NCBI GenBank assembly: GCA_003537575.1
Contig: DPRS01000055.1
Span: forward strand, 1 to 20,591
Direction of reading: 5' to 3'
Source of the DNA: Oxalobacteraceae bacterium
GTDB taxonomy: Bacteria > Pseudomonadota > Gammaproteobacteria > Burkholderiales > Burkholderiaceae_D
Length of the DNA stretch: 20,591 nt
A model generated the notes under the pieces. That model had not been told where the DNA came from. It searched no databases and saw nothing but the letters and a program-made list of their open reading frames with translations. Positions within the stretch are counted from its first letter, which is position 1. The number at the start of each line of letters is the position of its first letter. Below, piece after piece: positions 1 through 7,172 of the stretch. Both the position numbers and the translations under genes were made by a program.

Positions 1-46
1 GGTTGAAAATACGGGTTTCCTGCTTGGCGTTTTCGGTATCGGCCAT
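1..46 (-). CDS. 5' end of a leftward gene, possibly acetyl-CoA synthetase (partial)
   Basis: Only the first 15 codons lie inside the window; they read MADTENAKQETRIFN and run off the left edge. The ATG at 46 is preceded on the minus strand by AGGAG with good spacing, so the start is convincing. The stretch QETRIFN resembles the N-terminus of many betaproteobacterial acetyl-CoA synthetases, which activate acetate to acetyl-CoA. That identification is a recollection from a very short piece and is weak. It is divergent from the yqhA-like gene, so the 265 bases between them should hold both promoters. Confidence 0.45.
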   Translation of the reverse strand, partial: MADTENAKQETRIFN

Positions 47-85
47 AAAGTTCTCCTGCAAGCTATTGTGGTTGACTAAATTGCA

Positions 86-139
86 TTATTTTGACGCGGC
101 GTTTTGATATGCAGCGACGACTTGTTTTATTTTTTTCAT
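86..139 (-). CDS. Possible 17-residue small ORF upstream of the leftward gene
   Basis: On the minus strand an ATG at 139 is preceded by GAGGA five bases upstream, a good ribosome binding site. It opens a reading frame of 17 codons (MKKIKQVVAAYQNAASK) ending in TAA at 86-88. The stop is 39 bases before the ATG of the leftward gene at 46, so it could be a leader peptide or a tiny protein made from the same transcript. The peptide is basic and has no attenuator-like run of one amino acid. I do not recognise a family, and chance is possible. Confidence 0.3.
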   Translation of the reverse strand: MKKIKQVVAAYQNAASK

Positions 140-311
140 TGTATTCCTCGTTAATTAATTTGCACGACTATTCGGAAAAGACTTGTTTTTTGACAATTGA
201 ATCCAGTCAAATCATGACTCCTGCGGCATAAGGCTATGCAAGCCTTGGCCGGCGCCGTGTAAAATTGCGAGGATTCATTTTTTGAACTTACGCACCAAAT
301 TGGAAGAAAGC

Positions 312-929
312 ATGTCATTGAAGGAAGATCCAGAAATCCGAGCCACCAAACCTATCCGGCCCCTGCCCAACCTGATTTTCATGAGCCGCTGGCTGCAGTT
401 GCCGCTGTACCTCGGCCTGATCCTCGCCCAAGTCGTCTACGTATTCCATTTCTGGGTCGAGCTGACCGACCTGATCGGCGCCGTGATGGGCAATCCCGAC
501 TCGCTCGCCCACATTCTCTCCGCAGTATCGGTGGACGGCTCCCCGCGCGGCACCAAGCTGACCGAAAGCACCATCATGCTGGTAGTGCTGGGCTTGATCG
601 ACGTGGTCATGATTTCCAACCTGCTGATCATGGTGATCGTCGGCGGCTATGAAACCTTCGTTTCACGCATGAACCTGGAAAGCCATCCCGACCAGCCGGA
701 ATGGCTATCGCACGTGAATGCCTCGGTGCTGAAGGTCAAGCTGGCCACCGCCATCATCGGCATTTCCTCGATCCACCTGCTGAAAACCTTCATCAACGCG
801 AGCGCTTACGACACCAAGGTGCTACTGGCGCAAACCGGCATCCACCTCACCTTCCTGGTGTCGGCGCTAGCGATCGCCTATTGCGACCGCCTGCTGGCCG
901 GCGTGCATGGACCTGATTCACATCACTAA
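312..929 (+). CDS. yqhA: YqhA/UPF0114 family integral membrane protein
   Basis: A 205-residue membrane protein of the YqhA (UPF0114, TIGR00645) family; its function is unknown. After a short polar N-terminus it has about four hydrophobic segments: one around LPLYLGLILAQVVYVF, a second around IMLVVLGLIDVVMISNLLIM, a third around KLATAIIGISSIHLL and a fourth near the C-terminus (LTFLVSALAIAYC). I chose the ATG at 312 because GGAAG lies six bases before it. An in-frame TTG at 282 would add ten residues but has no good ribosome binding site. The fumarase gene follows after 18 bases on the same strand, so the two are probably cotranscribed. Confidence 0.85.
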   Translation: MSLKEDPEIRATKPIRPLPNLIFMSRWLQLPLYLGLILAQVVYVFHFWVELTDLIGAVMGNPDSLAHILSAVSVDGSPRGTKLTESTIMLVVLGLIDVVMISNLLIMVIVGGYETFVSRMNLESHPDQPEWLSHVNASVLKVKLATAIIGISSIHLLKTFINASAYDTKVLLAQTGIHLTFLVSALAIAYCDRLLAGVHGPDSHH

Positions 930-947
930 TCTTTTGAAAGCACTGAC

Positions 948-2486
948 ATGACTATCATCAAGCAAGACGACCTGATCGAATCGGTCGCCGCCGCCCTGCA
1001 GTACATCAGCTACTATCATCCGAAGGATTACATTCAGCACCTGGCGCGCGCCTACCAGGCCGAGCAAAGCCCGGCGGCGAAGGATGCCATCGCGCAAATC
1101 CTGACCAATTCGAAGATGTGCGCCGAAGGCCGCCGGCCGATTTGCCAGGACACCGGCATCGTCAACGTCTTCCTGAAGATCGGCATGGACGTGCGCTTCG
1201 AAGGCTTCAAGGGCTCGATCGTCGATGCCGTCAACGAAGGCGTGCGCCGCGGCTACGGCAACCCGGACAACGTCCTGCGTGCCTCCGTGGTCGCCGACCC
1301 GCTGTTCGAGCGCAAGAACACCAAGGACAATACCCCGGCCGTGGTGCACATGGAAGTCGTGCCCGGCAACACTGTCGATGTGCAGGTGGCGGCCAAGGGC
1401 GGCGGCTCGGAAAACAAGTCCAAGTTCGTCATGCTCAACCCCTCCGATTCGGTGATCGACTGGGTGCTGAAGACCGTGCCGACCATGGGCGCCGGCTGGT
1501 GCCCGCCGGGCATGCTGGGCATCGGCATCGGCGGCACCGCCGAGAAGGCCATGATGATGGCCAAGGAATCGCTGATGGACCACATCGACATGTACGAACT
1601 GCTGCAGCGCGGCCCGCAGAACAAGCTGGAAGAATTGCGCATCGAGCTGTATCAGAAGGTCAACGCGCTGGGCATCGGCGCCCAGGGCTTGGGCGGTCTG
1701 ACCACTGTGCTGGACGTCAAGATCAACATGTATCCGACCCACGCGGCTTCCAAGCCGGTGGCGATGATCCCGAACTGCGCCGCTACCCGCCACGCGCACT
1801 TCGTCCTCGACGGCTCCGGCCCGGCCTATATCGAACCGCCGGCACTGTCCGACTGGCCGGACGTGCAATGGCTGCCGGATACTGAAAAATCCAAGCGCAT
1901 CGACCTCAACACGCTCACCAAGGAAGAAGTCGCCTCCTGGAAGCCGGGCCAGACCCTGCTGTTGAACGGCAAGATGCTGACCGGCCGCGATGCCGCCCAC
2001 AAGCGCATCCAGGACATGCTGGCCAAGGGCGAGCAACTGCCGGTCGATTTCACCAACCGCGTGATCTATTATGTCGGCCCGGTCGATCCGGTGCGCGATG
2101 AAGTGGTCGGCCCGGCCGGTCCGACGACCGCCACCCGCATGGACAAGTTCACCGACATGATGCTGGAGAAAACCGGCCTGATCTCGATGATCGGCAAGGC
2201 CGAGCGCGGCCCGGTCGCCATCGAGTCGATCAGGAAGCACAAGTCGGCCTACCTGATGGCGGTCGGCGGCTCGGCTTACCTGGTGTCGAAAGCGATCAAG
2301 AGCGCCAAGGTGCTCGGCTTTGCCGACCTCGGCATGGAAGCGATCTACGAATTCGAGGTCAAGGACATGCCGGTCACGGTGGCGGTCGACGCCAACGGCA
2401 TCTCGGTGCACAACACCGGACCGAAGGAATGGCAGGAACGCATCGCTTCCGGCAAGCCGCTCGACATCGCCGTGACGACGAAGTAA
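948..2486 (+). CDS. fumA: Fumarate hydratase, class I ([4Fe-4S], single-chain)
   Basis: This 512-residue enzyme reversibly hydrates fumarate to L-malate in the TCA cycle, in the cytoplasm. It is the iron-sulfur class I type, with N-terminal alpha and C-terminal beta domains on one chain, not the heat-stable class II FumC type. The three cysteines expected to hold the oxygen-sensitive cluster are visible: C66 in CQDTG, C185 in GWCPPG and C277 in NCAATRHAHF, with spacing close to that known for the family. The C-terminal half carries the beta-domain signature GPTTATRMD and a late GKAERGPVAIE stretch. Length matches the family and the frame is intact. A long open frame on the opposite strand is a GC-driven shadow. 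Confidence 0.97.
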   Translation: MTIIKQDDLIESVAAALQYISYYHPKDYIQHLARAYQAEQSPAAKDAIAQILTNSKMCAEGRRPICQDTGIVNVFLKIGMDVRFEGFKGSIVDAVNEGVRRGYGNPDNVLRASVVADPLFERKNTKDNTPAVVHMEVVPGNTVDVQVAAKGGGSENKSKFVMLNPSDSVIDWVLKTVPTMGAGWCPPGMLGIGIGGTAEKAMMMAKESLMDHIDMYELLQRGPQNKLEELRIELYQKVNALGIGAQGLGGLTTVLDVKINMYPTHAASKPVAMIPNCAATRHAHFVLDGSGPAYIEPPALSDWPDVQWLPDTEKSKRIDLNTLTKEEVASWKPGQTLLLNGKMLTGRDAAHKRIQDMLAKGEQLPVDFTNRVIYYVGPVDPVRDEVVGPAGPTTATRMDKFTDMMLEKTGLISMIGKAERGPVAIESIRKHKSAYLMAVGGSAYLVSKAIKSAKVLGFADLGMEAIYEFEVKDMPVTVAVDANGISVHNTGPKEWQERIASGKPLDIAVTTK

Positions 2487-2518
2487 GCCGGCTACCGCAA
2501 AAAAGGCAAATGGCAGAC

Positions 2519-3367
2519 ATGAGCCAGACGACGCCGATGGACAGCCGGACGCTGCCTGTCGGCGTTTTCGATTCCGGCATCGGCGGCCTGTCCGTGCTGC
2601 GCCATATCTGCGTCCATCTGCCTAGCGAAAACCTGCTCTACTTTGCCGATTCCGGCTTTGCTCCCTATGGCGGCAAGCCGCGCGAAGTGATCGTCGCGCG
2701 CTCGCTGGGAATCGCGGAATTCCTGCTGGCGCAAGGCGCCAAGGCTCTGGTGGTCGCCTGCAATACCGCCACCGCCGCTTCCATCAAGGCATTGCGCGAA
2801 CGCTACCCGACCCTGCCGGTGGTCGGCGTCGAGCCGGGCCTGAAGCCTGCAGCTGCCATCAGCAAGACCCGCAAGGTCGGCGTACTGGCCACCGAACGCA
2901 CGCTGTCCAGCGAAAAATTCCGCCTGCTGCGCGAGCAAATCAGCGCCGACACCGATGTGGAATTCCTGCTGCAAGCGTGCAAGGGACTGGCTGACCAGGT
3001 GGAAAAAGGCGAGCTGAACTCGCCCGCCACTCTTGACCTGCTGAACCGCTACGTGACGCCCCTGCTGCAGCAAGGCGCGGATACCCTGGTGCTGGGCTGC
3101 ACCCATTATCCCTTCGTCCAGCCGGCCATCGAAAACCTGGCACGCCGGGTGGCACCGCAGCCGGTATCCATCGTCGATACCGGCGAGGCGGTGGCCAGGC
3201 AGCTTGGACGCCAGCTGGACAAGCATGGATTGCGGCGCCAGGAAAGCGGAACCGGGATTCTGCGCGCCTTTACCACGGGCAGCCGGACGACGCTGGCCCG
3301 CACATTCGAGACTCTGCTTCACTTACACCCGGAAATTACGGCAATCCATACCGAGACCGGCATCTGA
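2519..3367 (+). CDS. murI: Glutamate racemase MurI
   Basis: A 282-residue cytoplasmic enzyme that interconverts L- and D-glutamate, supplying D-glutamate for peptidoglycan. Family marks are the N-terminal VGVFDSGIGGLSVLR, the first catalytic cysteine in VACNTATA and the second in LGCTHYP; the general acid/base residues Asp and His sit in FDSG and CTHYP. The gene begins 32 bases after the fumarase stop and is probably read from the same transcript. The start is uncertain: in-frame ATGs occur at 2510, 2519 and 2537, with an AGG at 2504-2506 as the only nearby ribosome binding site. Homologues usually begin shortly before VGVFDSG, so 2519 or 2537 is favoured. Confidence 0.96.
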   Translation: MSQTTPMDSRTLPVGVFDSGIGGLSVLRHICVHLPSENLLYFADSGFAPYGGKPREVIVARSLGIAEFLLAQGAKALVVACNTATAASIKALRERYPTLPVVGVEPGLKPAAAISKTRKVGVLATERTLSSEKFRLLREQISADTDVEFLLQACKGLADQVEKGELNSPATLDLLNRYVTPLLQQGADTLVLGCTHYPFVQPAIENLARRVAPQPVSIVDTGEAVARQLGRQLDKHGLRRQESGTGILRAFTTGSRTTLARTFETLLHLHPEITAIHTETGI

Positions 3368-3422
3368 ATCCGCCGGAAAAACCGCCCGCCGCCAAAGAAA
3401 TCGCCAGCGGTGCATTGAAAAT

Positions 3423-3451
3423 TTGCCAGACGCCCGAGGATTTTGTATAAT
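3423..3451 (+). promoter_or_regulatory. Sigma-70 promoter for tRNA-His
   Basis: TTGCCA at 3423-3428 and a perfect TATAAT at 3446-3451 are separated by 17 bases, a near-consensus housekeeping promoter. Transcription would begin near 3458, about 40 bases before the tRNA. Confidence 0.85.
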
Positions 3452-3496
3452 GGCGGACTGCCAAGTTGCAAGTGATTGCGGCAATGCTTTTTCAGT

Positions 3497-3573
3497 GGCG
3501 ACTGTAGCTCAGTTGGTAGAGTCCAGGATTGTGATTCCTGTTGTCGCGGGTTCGAGCCCCGTCGGTCGCCCCA
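3497..3573 (+). tRNA. tRNA-His (anticodon GTG)
   Basis: The sequence folds as a full cloverleaf. The acceptor stem GCGACTG pairs with CGGTCGC (one G-T wobble). The anticodon stem CAGGA/TCCTG encloses the loop TTGTGAT with anticodon GTG at 3531-3533, and the T-arm contains GGGTTCGAGCCCC. The extra 5' G at 3497 opposite C73 is the histidine-specific G-1 identity element, and CCA is encoded at 3571-3573. Confidence 0.97.
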
Positions 3574-3586
3574 AAGATTCAAGCGT

Positions 3587-3613
3587 AAAGCCCAGCCATG
3601 TGCTGGGCTTTTG
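3587..3613 (+). terminator. Rho-independent terminator after tRNA-His
   Basis: The stem AAAGCCCAGC (3587-3596) pairs with GCTGGGCTTT (3602-3611) around a five-base loop and runs into a T-rich tract. It lies between the two tRNA genes. With no obvious separate promoter before tRNA-Thr, it may be partly read through or act in processing. Confidence 0.8.
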
Positions 3614-3635
3614 CTTTCTGCGATTTTTCCGATTG

Positions 3636-3710
3636 GCCCATGTAGCTCAGTGGCAGAGCACTCCCTTGGTAAGGGAGAGGTCGGCAGTTCAATCCTGCCC
3701 ATGGGCACCA
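3636..3710 (+). tRNA. tRNA-Thr (anticodon GGT)
   Basis: A cloverleaf with acceptor stem GCCCATG/CATGGGC, D-loop AGCTCAGTGGCAGAGC, anticodon stem CTCCC/GGGAG around TTGGTAA (anticodon GGT at 3668-3670), and T-arm with GGCAGTTCAATCCTGCC. CCA is encoded at 3708-3710. It closely resembles known tRNA-Thr(GGT). Confidence 0.97.
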
Positions 3711-3716
3711 CCCTAC

Positions 3717-3745
3717 AAAATCCCGGCCATGCGGCCGGGATTTTT
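3717..3745 (+). terminator. Rho-independent terminator after tRNA-Thr
   Basis: A perfect GC-rich stem TCCCGGCC/GGCCGGGA with a four-base loop (3729-3732) is flanked by AAAA and TTTTT, giving a strong intrinsic terminator that ends the tRNA transcript. Confidence 0.93.
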
Positions 3746-3921
3746 GCTTTTCTCCCCTTGGATTTTTATTTGATCATGACAGGCATGATGGCGGCCTTGC
3801 CTTCAAGCAGGGAGGCCTGTTTCGTCAGTCATATCCTAGGCCGCATTCAGATACTTCTGACTGGATTTTGCGGACGTTCCGATTACACTGAAAAATCTGT
3901 GAATGAACGGGAGCCGTTCTC

Positions 3922-4476
3922 ATGTCCGAATTGATTTCCGTTGCCTATCCGGATGCCTACAAGGCGGCCGACGTGCTTAATGCCATGCGCAAGCTGCAGA
4001 GCGAATACCTGATCGACCTTGAAGATGCTGCCTATGTCACCAAGGATAGTGAAGGGAAAATACGCTTGCACCAGTCGGTCAACATTCCGGCCATCGGCGC
4101 CGTCTCGGGGACGTTCTGGGGCGCGCTGATCGGCATGATTTTCCTGAATCCCTTGCTGGGTGCTGCGATTGGCGCTGGCAGCGGCGCCCTGACCGGGGCG
4201 ATAGCCGACTACGGCATCAACGATGACTTCATGAAAGGCCTGGCAGCCGAGTTGCGCCCGAACAGTTCGGCGCTGTTCATTCTGGCGCGCCGCTATACGC
4301 CGGACAAGGTCATCCAGGAATTGTCGCACTTTGGCGGCACCGTATTGCGCACTTCGCTGACTCAGGAAGCTGAAGAGCAGTTACAACAGGCATTGAATGG
4401 CGAAGCCTTGCCGCATGCCGGCGCCTTCCCTGGCACGCCGGTCGCGCAAAGAGGTGCGCAATCGGCTCCTCCCTGA
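3922..4476 (+). CDS. DUF1269-family membrane protein
   Basis: A 184-residue protein of the DUF1269 type. The N-terminus (VAYPDAYKAADVLNAM, then LIDLEDAAYVTKD) has the usual ferredoxin-like start of that family. A central glycine-rich hydrophobic stretch (about residues 56-95, including GALIGMIFLNPLLGAAIGAG) looks like one or two glycine-zipper membrane segments. A second soluble part follows (SSALFILARRYTPDKVIQEL). GGGAG eight bases before the ATG supports the start. The last 25 residues are low-complexity. The molecular function is unknown; such genes often lie near envelope and stress genes, as here. Confidence 0.85.
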   Translation: MSELISVAYPDAYKAADVLNAMRKLQSEYLIDLEDAAYVTKDSEGKIRLHQSVNIPAIGAVSGTFWGALIGMIFLNPLLGAAIGAGSGALTGAIADYGINDDFMKGLAAELRPNSSALFILARRYTPDKVIQELSHFGGTVLRTSLTQEAEEQLQQALNGEALPHAGAFPGTPVAQRGAQSAPP

Positions 4477-4672
4477 TCAAGCGCAAGGCCGTTTTGATAA
4501 AAAAGGTTGTAATGGATACGCGGTAGCGTAGCGGTGTGCAGTTGGCGATATCGTGCGTCCGGAGCTGTTCTAAAAGTTCCATGAAACCACGGGCATCCCG
4601 GTGAAATGTTTTGTCGGTTTGCCTTGCTCTTACAAAGTTTTCCCCTGTAAAGAGTTCAAAGGAGTTAATCAC

Positions 4673-5116
4673 ATGAATCCAACCTACCCATCGTCTTCTT
4701 CCACAACTTCCACTGACGCTAGCGCAGCCCAATTCAGCAGCGGGAGCAGCGGGGGCAGCGACATGGAAGATATTCTCCAGGATACCAGCCTGGAGAGTGC
4801 CTCGGATACGGGCCGCAGCCGGAGCACTGCCGGTTCGATGCGTACCGAACTGAGCAATCTGAAAAGCGACCTGGATACTCTGCTCTCGCGTGCCACCAAC
4901 CTCTCGGAGGCCGAGCTGCGCCAGGAGTATACGCGCCTGATGTCCAAGTTCGGTTCGCTGCGCGTCTCCGCAAAAAATGTAGCCTCGCAAGCCAATCGCC
5001 AGCTCAATCGCGGAATGGATGCGACCAGCGGCTACGTGCGTGAAAAACCGCTGCAATCGGTCGCCGTGGCCACCGGCGTTGGCATGATGCTGGGCATGCT
5101 GTTCAACCGTCACTAA
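4673..5116 (+). CDS. yqjD: DUF883 (ElaB/YqjD) family membrane-anchored protein
   Basis: A 147-residue protein of the ElaB/YqjD family (DUF883). It begins with a long Ser/Thr/Gly-rich segment (about residues 1-58), then a helical, probably coiled-coil region (LSNLKSDLDTLLSRATNLSE onward). The family's C-terminal signature follows: VREKPLQSVAVATGVGMMLGMLFNRH, a short membrane anchor ending in arginine and histidine. In E. coli YqjD binds ribosomes at the membrane in stationary phase; whether this one does is inference. AAGGAG at 4658-4663 supports the start at 4673. It leads a yqjD-yqjE-yqjK-like set. Confidence 0.9.
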   Translation: MNPTYPSSSSTTSTDASAAQFSSGSSGGSDMEDILQDTSLESASDTGRSRSTAGSMRTELSNLKSDLDTLLSRATNLSEAELRQEYTRLMSKFGSLRVSAKNVASQANRQLNRGMDATSGYVREKPLQSVAVATGVGMMLGMLFNRH

Positions 5117-5132
5117 GAATCAGTACGAGCAC

Positions 5133-5498
5133 ATGTTAAATACCCTGCGCAAATCCAGAAAGCTGTATGCGATTGCCTTGCATCGCATACACGATTACAA
5201 GGAGCTGCTCCGCATCGAGATGAAACTGCAAGGGCGCGGGGTCGGCGTACAAGTTGCTGCCTATGCCCTGGCTGCATTTTTTGCAGTGATGGCGGTGACT
5301 TTCCTTGGTGTGGCGATCATCGTCACGGCCTGGGACACGGCCTATCGCAGCGAAGCCGCCTGGCTGGTGGTTGCCTTGTACCTGATGCTGGCTGTCGGCT
5401 GCATTTATTTCGTCAAGCATTACCATGCAGAGTCGGCACTCTCCACCCTGAAAAATGAACTACAACGCGATTACAAGGTTTTGAAGGAGAGCCTGTGA
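5133..5498 (+). CDS. yqjE: YqjE-like phage-holin-family (PF07332) membrane protein
   Basis: A 121-residue protein with two strong hydrophobic segments (about residues 40-68, AAYALAAFFAVMAVTFLGVAI, and 76-95, LVVALYLMLAVGCIYFV) in an otherwise charged, helical chain. This is the layout of the holin-superfamily YqjE group. Despite the family name there is no reason to think it lyses cells; its position between DUF883 and YqjK-like genes matches the E. coli yqjDEK order. It starts 16 bases after the DUF883 stop with only a weak ribosome binding site, so translation may depend on the upstream gene. Confidence 0.85.
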   Translation: MLNTLRKSRKLYAIALHRIHDYKELLRIEMKLQGRGVGVQVAAYALAAFFAVMAVTFLGVAIIVTAWDTAYRSEAAWLVVALYLMLAVGCIYFVKHYHAESALSTLKNELQRDYKVLKESL

Positions 5499-5878
5499 AC
5501 CGGCACGAGCATCATCTTTCGCTATCCGATGAAAAACATGCCCTGCTGGCCCGGATGCAGGCAACTCGGGGAGCATATCAGCGCATGCTGCTGGGGCAGG
5601 AAGAGGCAGCGATCCCGGTCAAACATCCTCCTCCTGCCCACGCCTTCCCCAAAAGTAAAACAGTTGCCTGGATTCGTGACCACCCTTATCTGGTTCTTGC
5701 AGGGCTGGCCGCAGTGGCGATTGCCACCCGACGTGCCCCGCGTCAGGCGGCGCGCACCGTATTTCATAAAGGAGGGAACGTCGCACGAACGTTCTCGCGG
5801 AATCATCAGGCGATACGAACTGCCATCGGCATTGTGGCCATGCTTGCTCGCGTGGCAGGGCAACGGCGACATCGATAA
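5495..5878 (+). CDS. yqjK: YqjK-like protein
   Basis: A 127-residue basic protein starting with GTG at 5495, whose last bases overlap the TGA of the yqjE-like gene. AAGGAGA just upstream supports this start and suggests coupled translation. The middle holds WIRDHPYLVLAGLAAVAIATRR, one short membrane segment flanked by arginines, followed by an arginine-rich tail with a second mildly hydrophobic stretch (IRTAIGIVAMLARVAG). Size, order and the HPYL-then-membrane motif fit YqjK. Function is unknown. Confidence 0.75.
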   Translation: MNRHEHHLSLSDEKHALLARMQATRGAYQRMLLGQEEAAIPVKHPPPAHAFPKSKTVAWIRDHPYLVLAGLAAVAIATRRAPRQAARTVFHKGGNVARTFSRNHQAIRTAIGIVAMLARVAGQRRHR

Positions 5879-5986
5879 CAAACCGACCGATAGCAAATTG
5901 GCTTACACGATCGGCCAGAAAACCCTGTCGCACAGACAAGAGCATGTTTCATCTTGATACGGCAATTTTGTTAACAGGAGGCGTAC

Positions 5987-6130
5987 ATGGCAAAACGATT
6001 ATTGATGATCTTGAGCATGCTGACATGTCTGGTTAGTTTGAGCGCATGTAATACCATGAGGGGATTTGGCCAGGACGTCGAACGCGGCGGCGAAAAAATC
6101 CAGAAAGGCAGTGACGACGTCAAAAATTAA
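5987..6130 (+). CDS. Entericidin-like small lipoprotein
   Basis: A 47-residue lipoprotein. AGGAGG five bases before the ATG is an excellent ribosome binding site. The signal peptide MAKRLLMILSMLTCLVSLSA ends in the lipobox LSAC, with Cys21 the expected lipidated residue. The mature part NTMRGFGQDVERGGEKIQKG carries the entericidin A/B pattern (C-NT-x-GxGxD-x-GGexI). In E. coli entericidins form an antidote/toxin pair of membrane lipoproteins; here only one gene is present, so a toxin-antidote role is not implied. Asn at +2 favours the outer membrane. Confidence 0.93.
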   Translation: MAKRLLMILSMLTCLVSLSACNTMRGFGQDVERGGEKIQKGSDDVKN

Positions 6131-6152
6131 GCATCACTTGAAAAGCCTTACG

Positions 6153-6184
6153 AAACGTGCCAACTGGATGTTGGCACGTTTTCT
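6153..6184 (+). terminator. Rho-independent terminator between convergent genes
   Basis: A perfect 12-bp stem, AAACGTGCCAAC (6153-6164) with GTTGGCACGTTT (6170-6181), has a five-base loop and continues into TTTTCTC. It ends the entericidin transcript and, with a short T-run on the other strand, may also act on the convergent secreted-protein gene. Confidence 0.9.
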
Positions 6185-6203
6185 CTTGCACCCTCATTCT
6201 TGC

Positions 6204-7061
6204 TTAGCGCATGCCATCTCCGGGATATCTCTCACTCCCGCCCTCACTGCCCGAGCTTTCAGTGCCATAACTTTCGCTACCTGAGCCACCCGAGCTTTCA
6301 GTGCCATAACTTTGGTCACCAGAACTCTCGCTCTCATCACTGTCGCTGCCAGAACTTTCCCTGCCCGCGGCTTCGCTTGCCTTCGATGCGGCGACAGCGC
6401 TGTTCGGCCATACGAATCTCAGCTGACGAGCATTGCCCTTGCCGGCCTTGACCGTTGCCGAGCGATCGAGCGCCTTGCCGCTCGCGTCCGCGTGAATCCG
6501 ATAATTTCCCCCGGACGGCAAGTCGACCAGGAGAATCGGCGCATCACACTTTGTTTCGAGCACGGTCTTGCCGCGGGCATCCTTGATGGAGACATCTACG
6601 TCGGCAACATAAGAGCCGCTTTTTTCGGCAAAGGTCATCATCAGATCATAGTCTTTGGCCGCGACCTTCTGCATGTAAGTCGATTCATTCTGGCCGACTC
6701 CGCCGCACAGATACGTCACGCCGTTTTCGGTTTTCGGCTCGACGCCAATCCCGGTGCTTTCGACAGCAGGACTGGATTGCGCAATCTCGGGCGTAATCAA
6801 TTGTCCGCTGCCACCGGATGTCACAGACTGTGCGCCCGATGCGCCGGAAGACAGCGCGCCGCTATCTTCGGTTGTTGCCGGCGCCTGCGTTTCGCTGCCC
6901 ATGGTGGGAGGTGGCATCTGTCCGCCCCCTGCAGGCGGCGTGGCGGCGCCCGTCTCGGGCATGCTTCTTGGGGCCGACTCCGGAGCAGGCGGTGCGGATT
7001 GCGCCAGGACGGCGGATGAAACAAAGCCCATCGCAATAAACAAGGTGCTGCATGCTTTCAT
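6204..7061 (-). CDS. Secreted protein of unknown function with Ser/Gly-rich repeat tail
   Basis: A 285-residue protein with a signal peptide (MKACSTLFIAMGFVSSAVLA, cleavage likely after AQSA or LA), so it is exported. Residues 20-105 are Pro/Ser/Gly/Thr-rich and probably unstructured. A compact domain follows (about 115-225), starting VTYLCGGVGQNESTYM and containing DYDLMMTFAEKSGSYVADVD; it looks beta-rich and resembles carboxypeptidase-regulatory/transthyretin-like domains in size, but I do not recognise the family. The C-terminal 55 residues are Ser/Gly/Glu-rich with two copies of SYGTESSG at a 13-residue period. AGGAGG before the ATG supports the start. Confidence 0.8.
   Translation of the reverse strand: MKACSTLFIAMGFVSSAVLAQSAPPAPESAPRSMPETGAATPPAGGGQMPPPTMGSETQAPATTEDSGALSSGASGAQSVTSGGSGQLITPEIAQSSPAVESTGIGVEPKTENGVTYLCGGVGQNESTYMQKVAAKDYDLMMTFAEKSGSYVADVDVSIKDARGKTVLETKCDAPILLVDLPSGGNYRIHADASGKALDRSATVKAGKGNARQLRFVWPNSAVAASKASEAAGRESSGSDSDESESSGDQSYGTESSGGSGSESYGTESSGSEGGSERYPGDGMR
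6250..6313. repeat. Two 25-bp direct repeats, 39-bp period, in the secreted-protein tail
   Basis: An identical 25-base stretch occurs at 6250-6274 and 6289-6313. The 39-base period equals 13 codons, so the repeat keeps the reading frame and gives the duplicated SYGTESSG motif. Confidence 0.9.
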
Positions 7062-7172
7062 GGCAAATCCTCCTGGACAAAGAAGCTAGGAAATATGTCC
7101 GCTCCTTGCCTTTGGCTGAGCACAAAGCAGACGACGAAAGAAACGATCACGCCCCTGCACGCCGCGACACGG

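Noticed and set aside
190..195. A perfect TTGACA upstream of the yqhA-like gene
   Set aside because: No acceptable -10 box is found 16-18 bases downstream, so I do not call a promoter here.
918..2411. A 497-codon open frame opposite the fumarase gene
   Set aside because: It is a high-GC shadow: the composition is His/Arg/Asp/Val-heavy with no motif, and the fumarase on the other strand carries all family residues.
3204..3773. A rightward open frame running from the end of murI through both tRNA genes
   Set aside because: It overlaps two well-folded tRNAs, a promoter and terminators, so it is not a coding region.
4310..5113. A 267-codon leftward frame opposite the DUF1269 and DUF883 genes
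   Set aside because: No recognisable motif or ribosome binding site; the opposite strand holds two family-matched genes.
6172..6190. TGGCACG followed by TTGCA, resembling a sigma-54 promoter
   Set aside because: The GG and GC pairs are 15 bases apart instead of 12, and the first half is part of a clear terminator stem.
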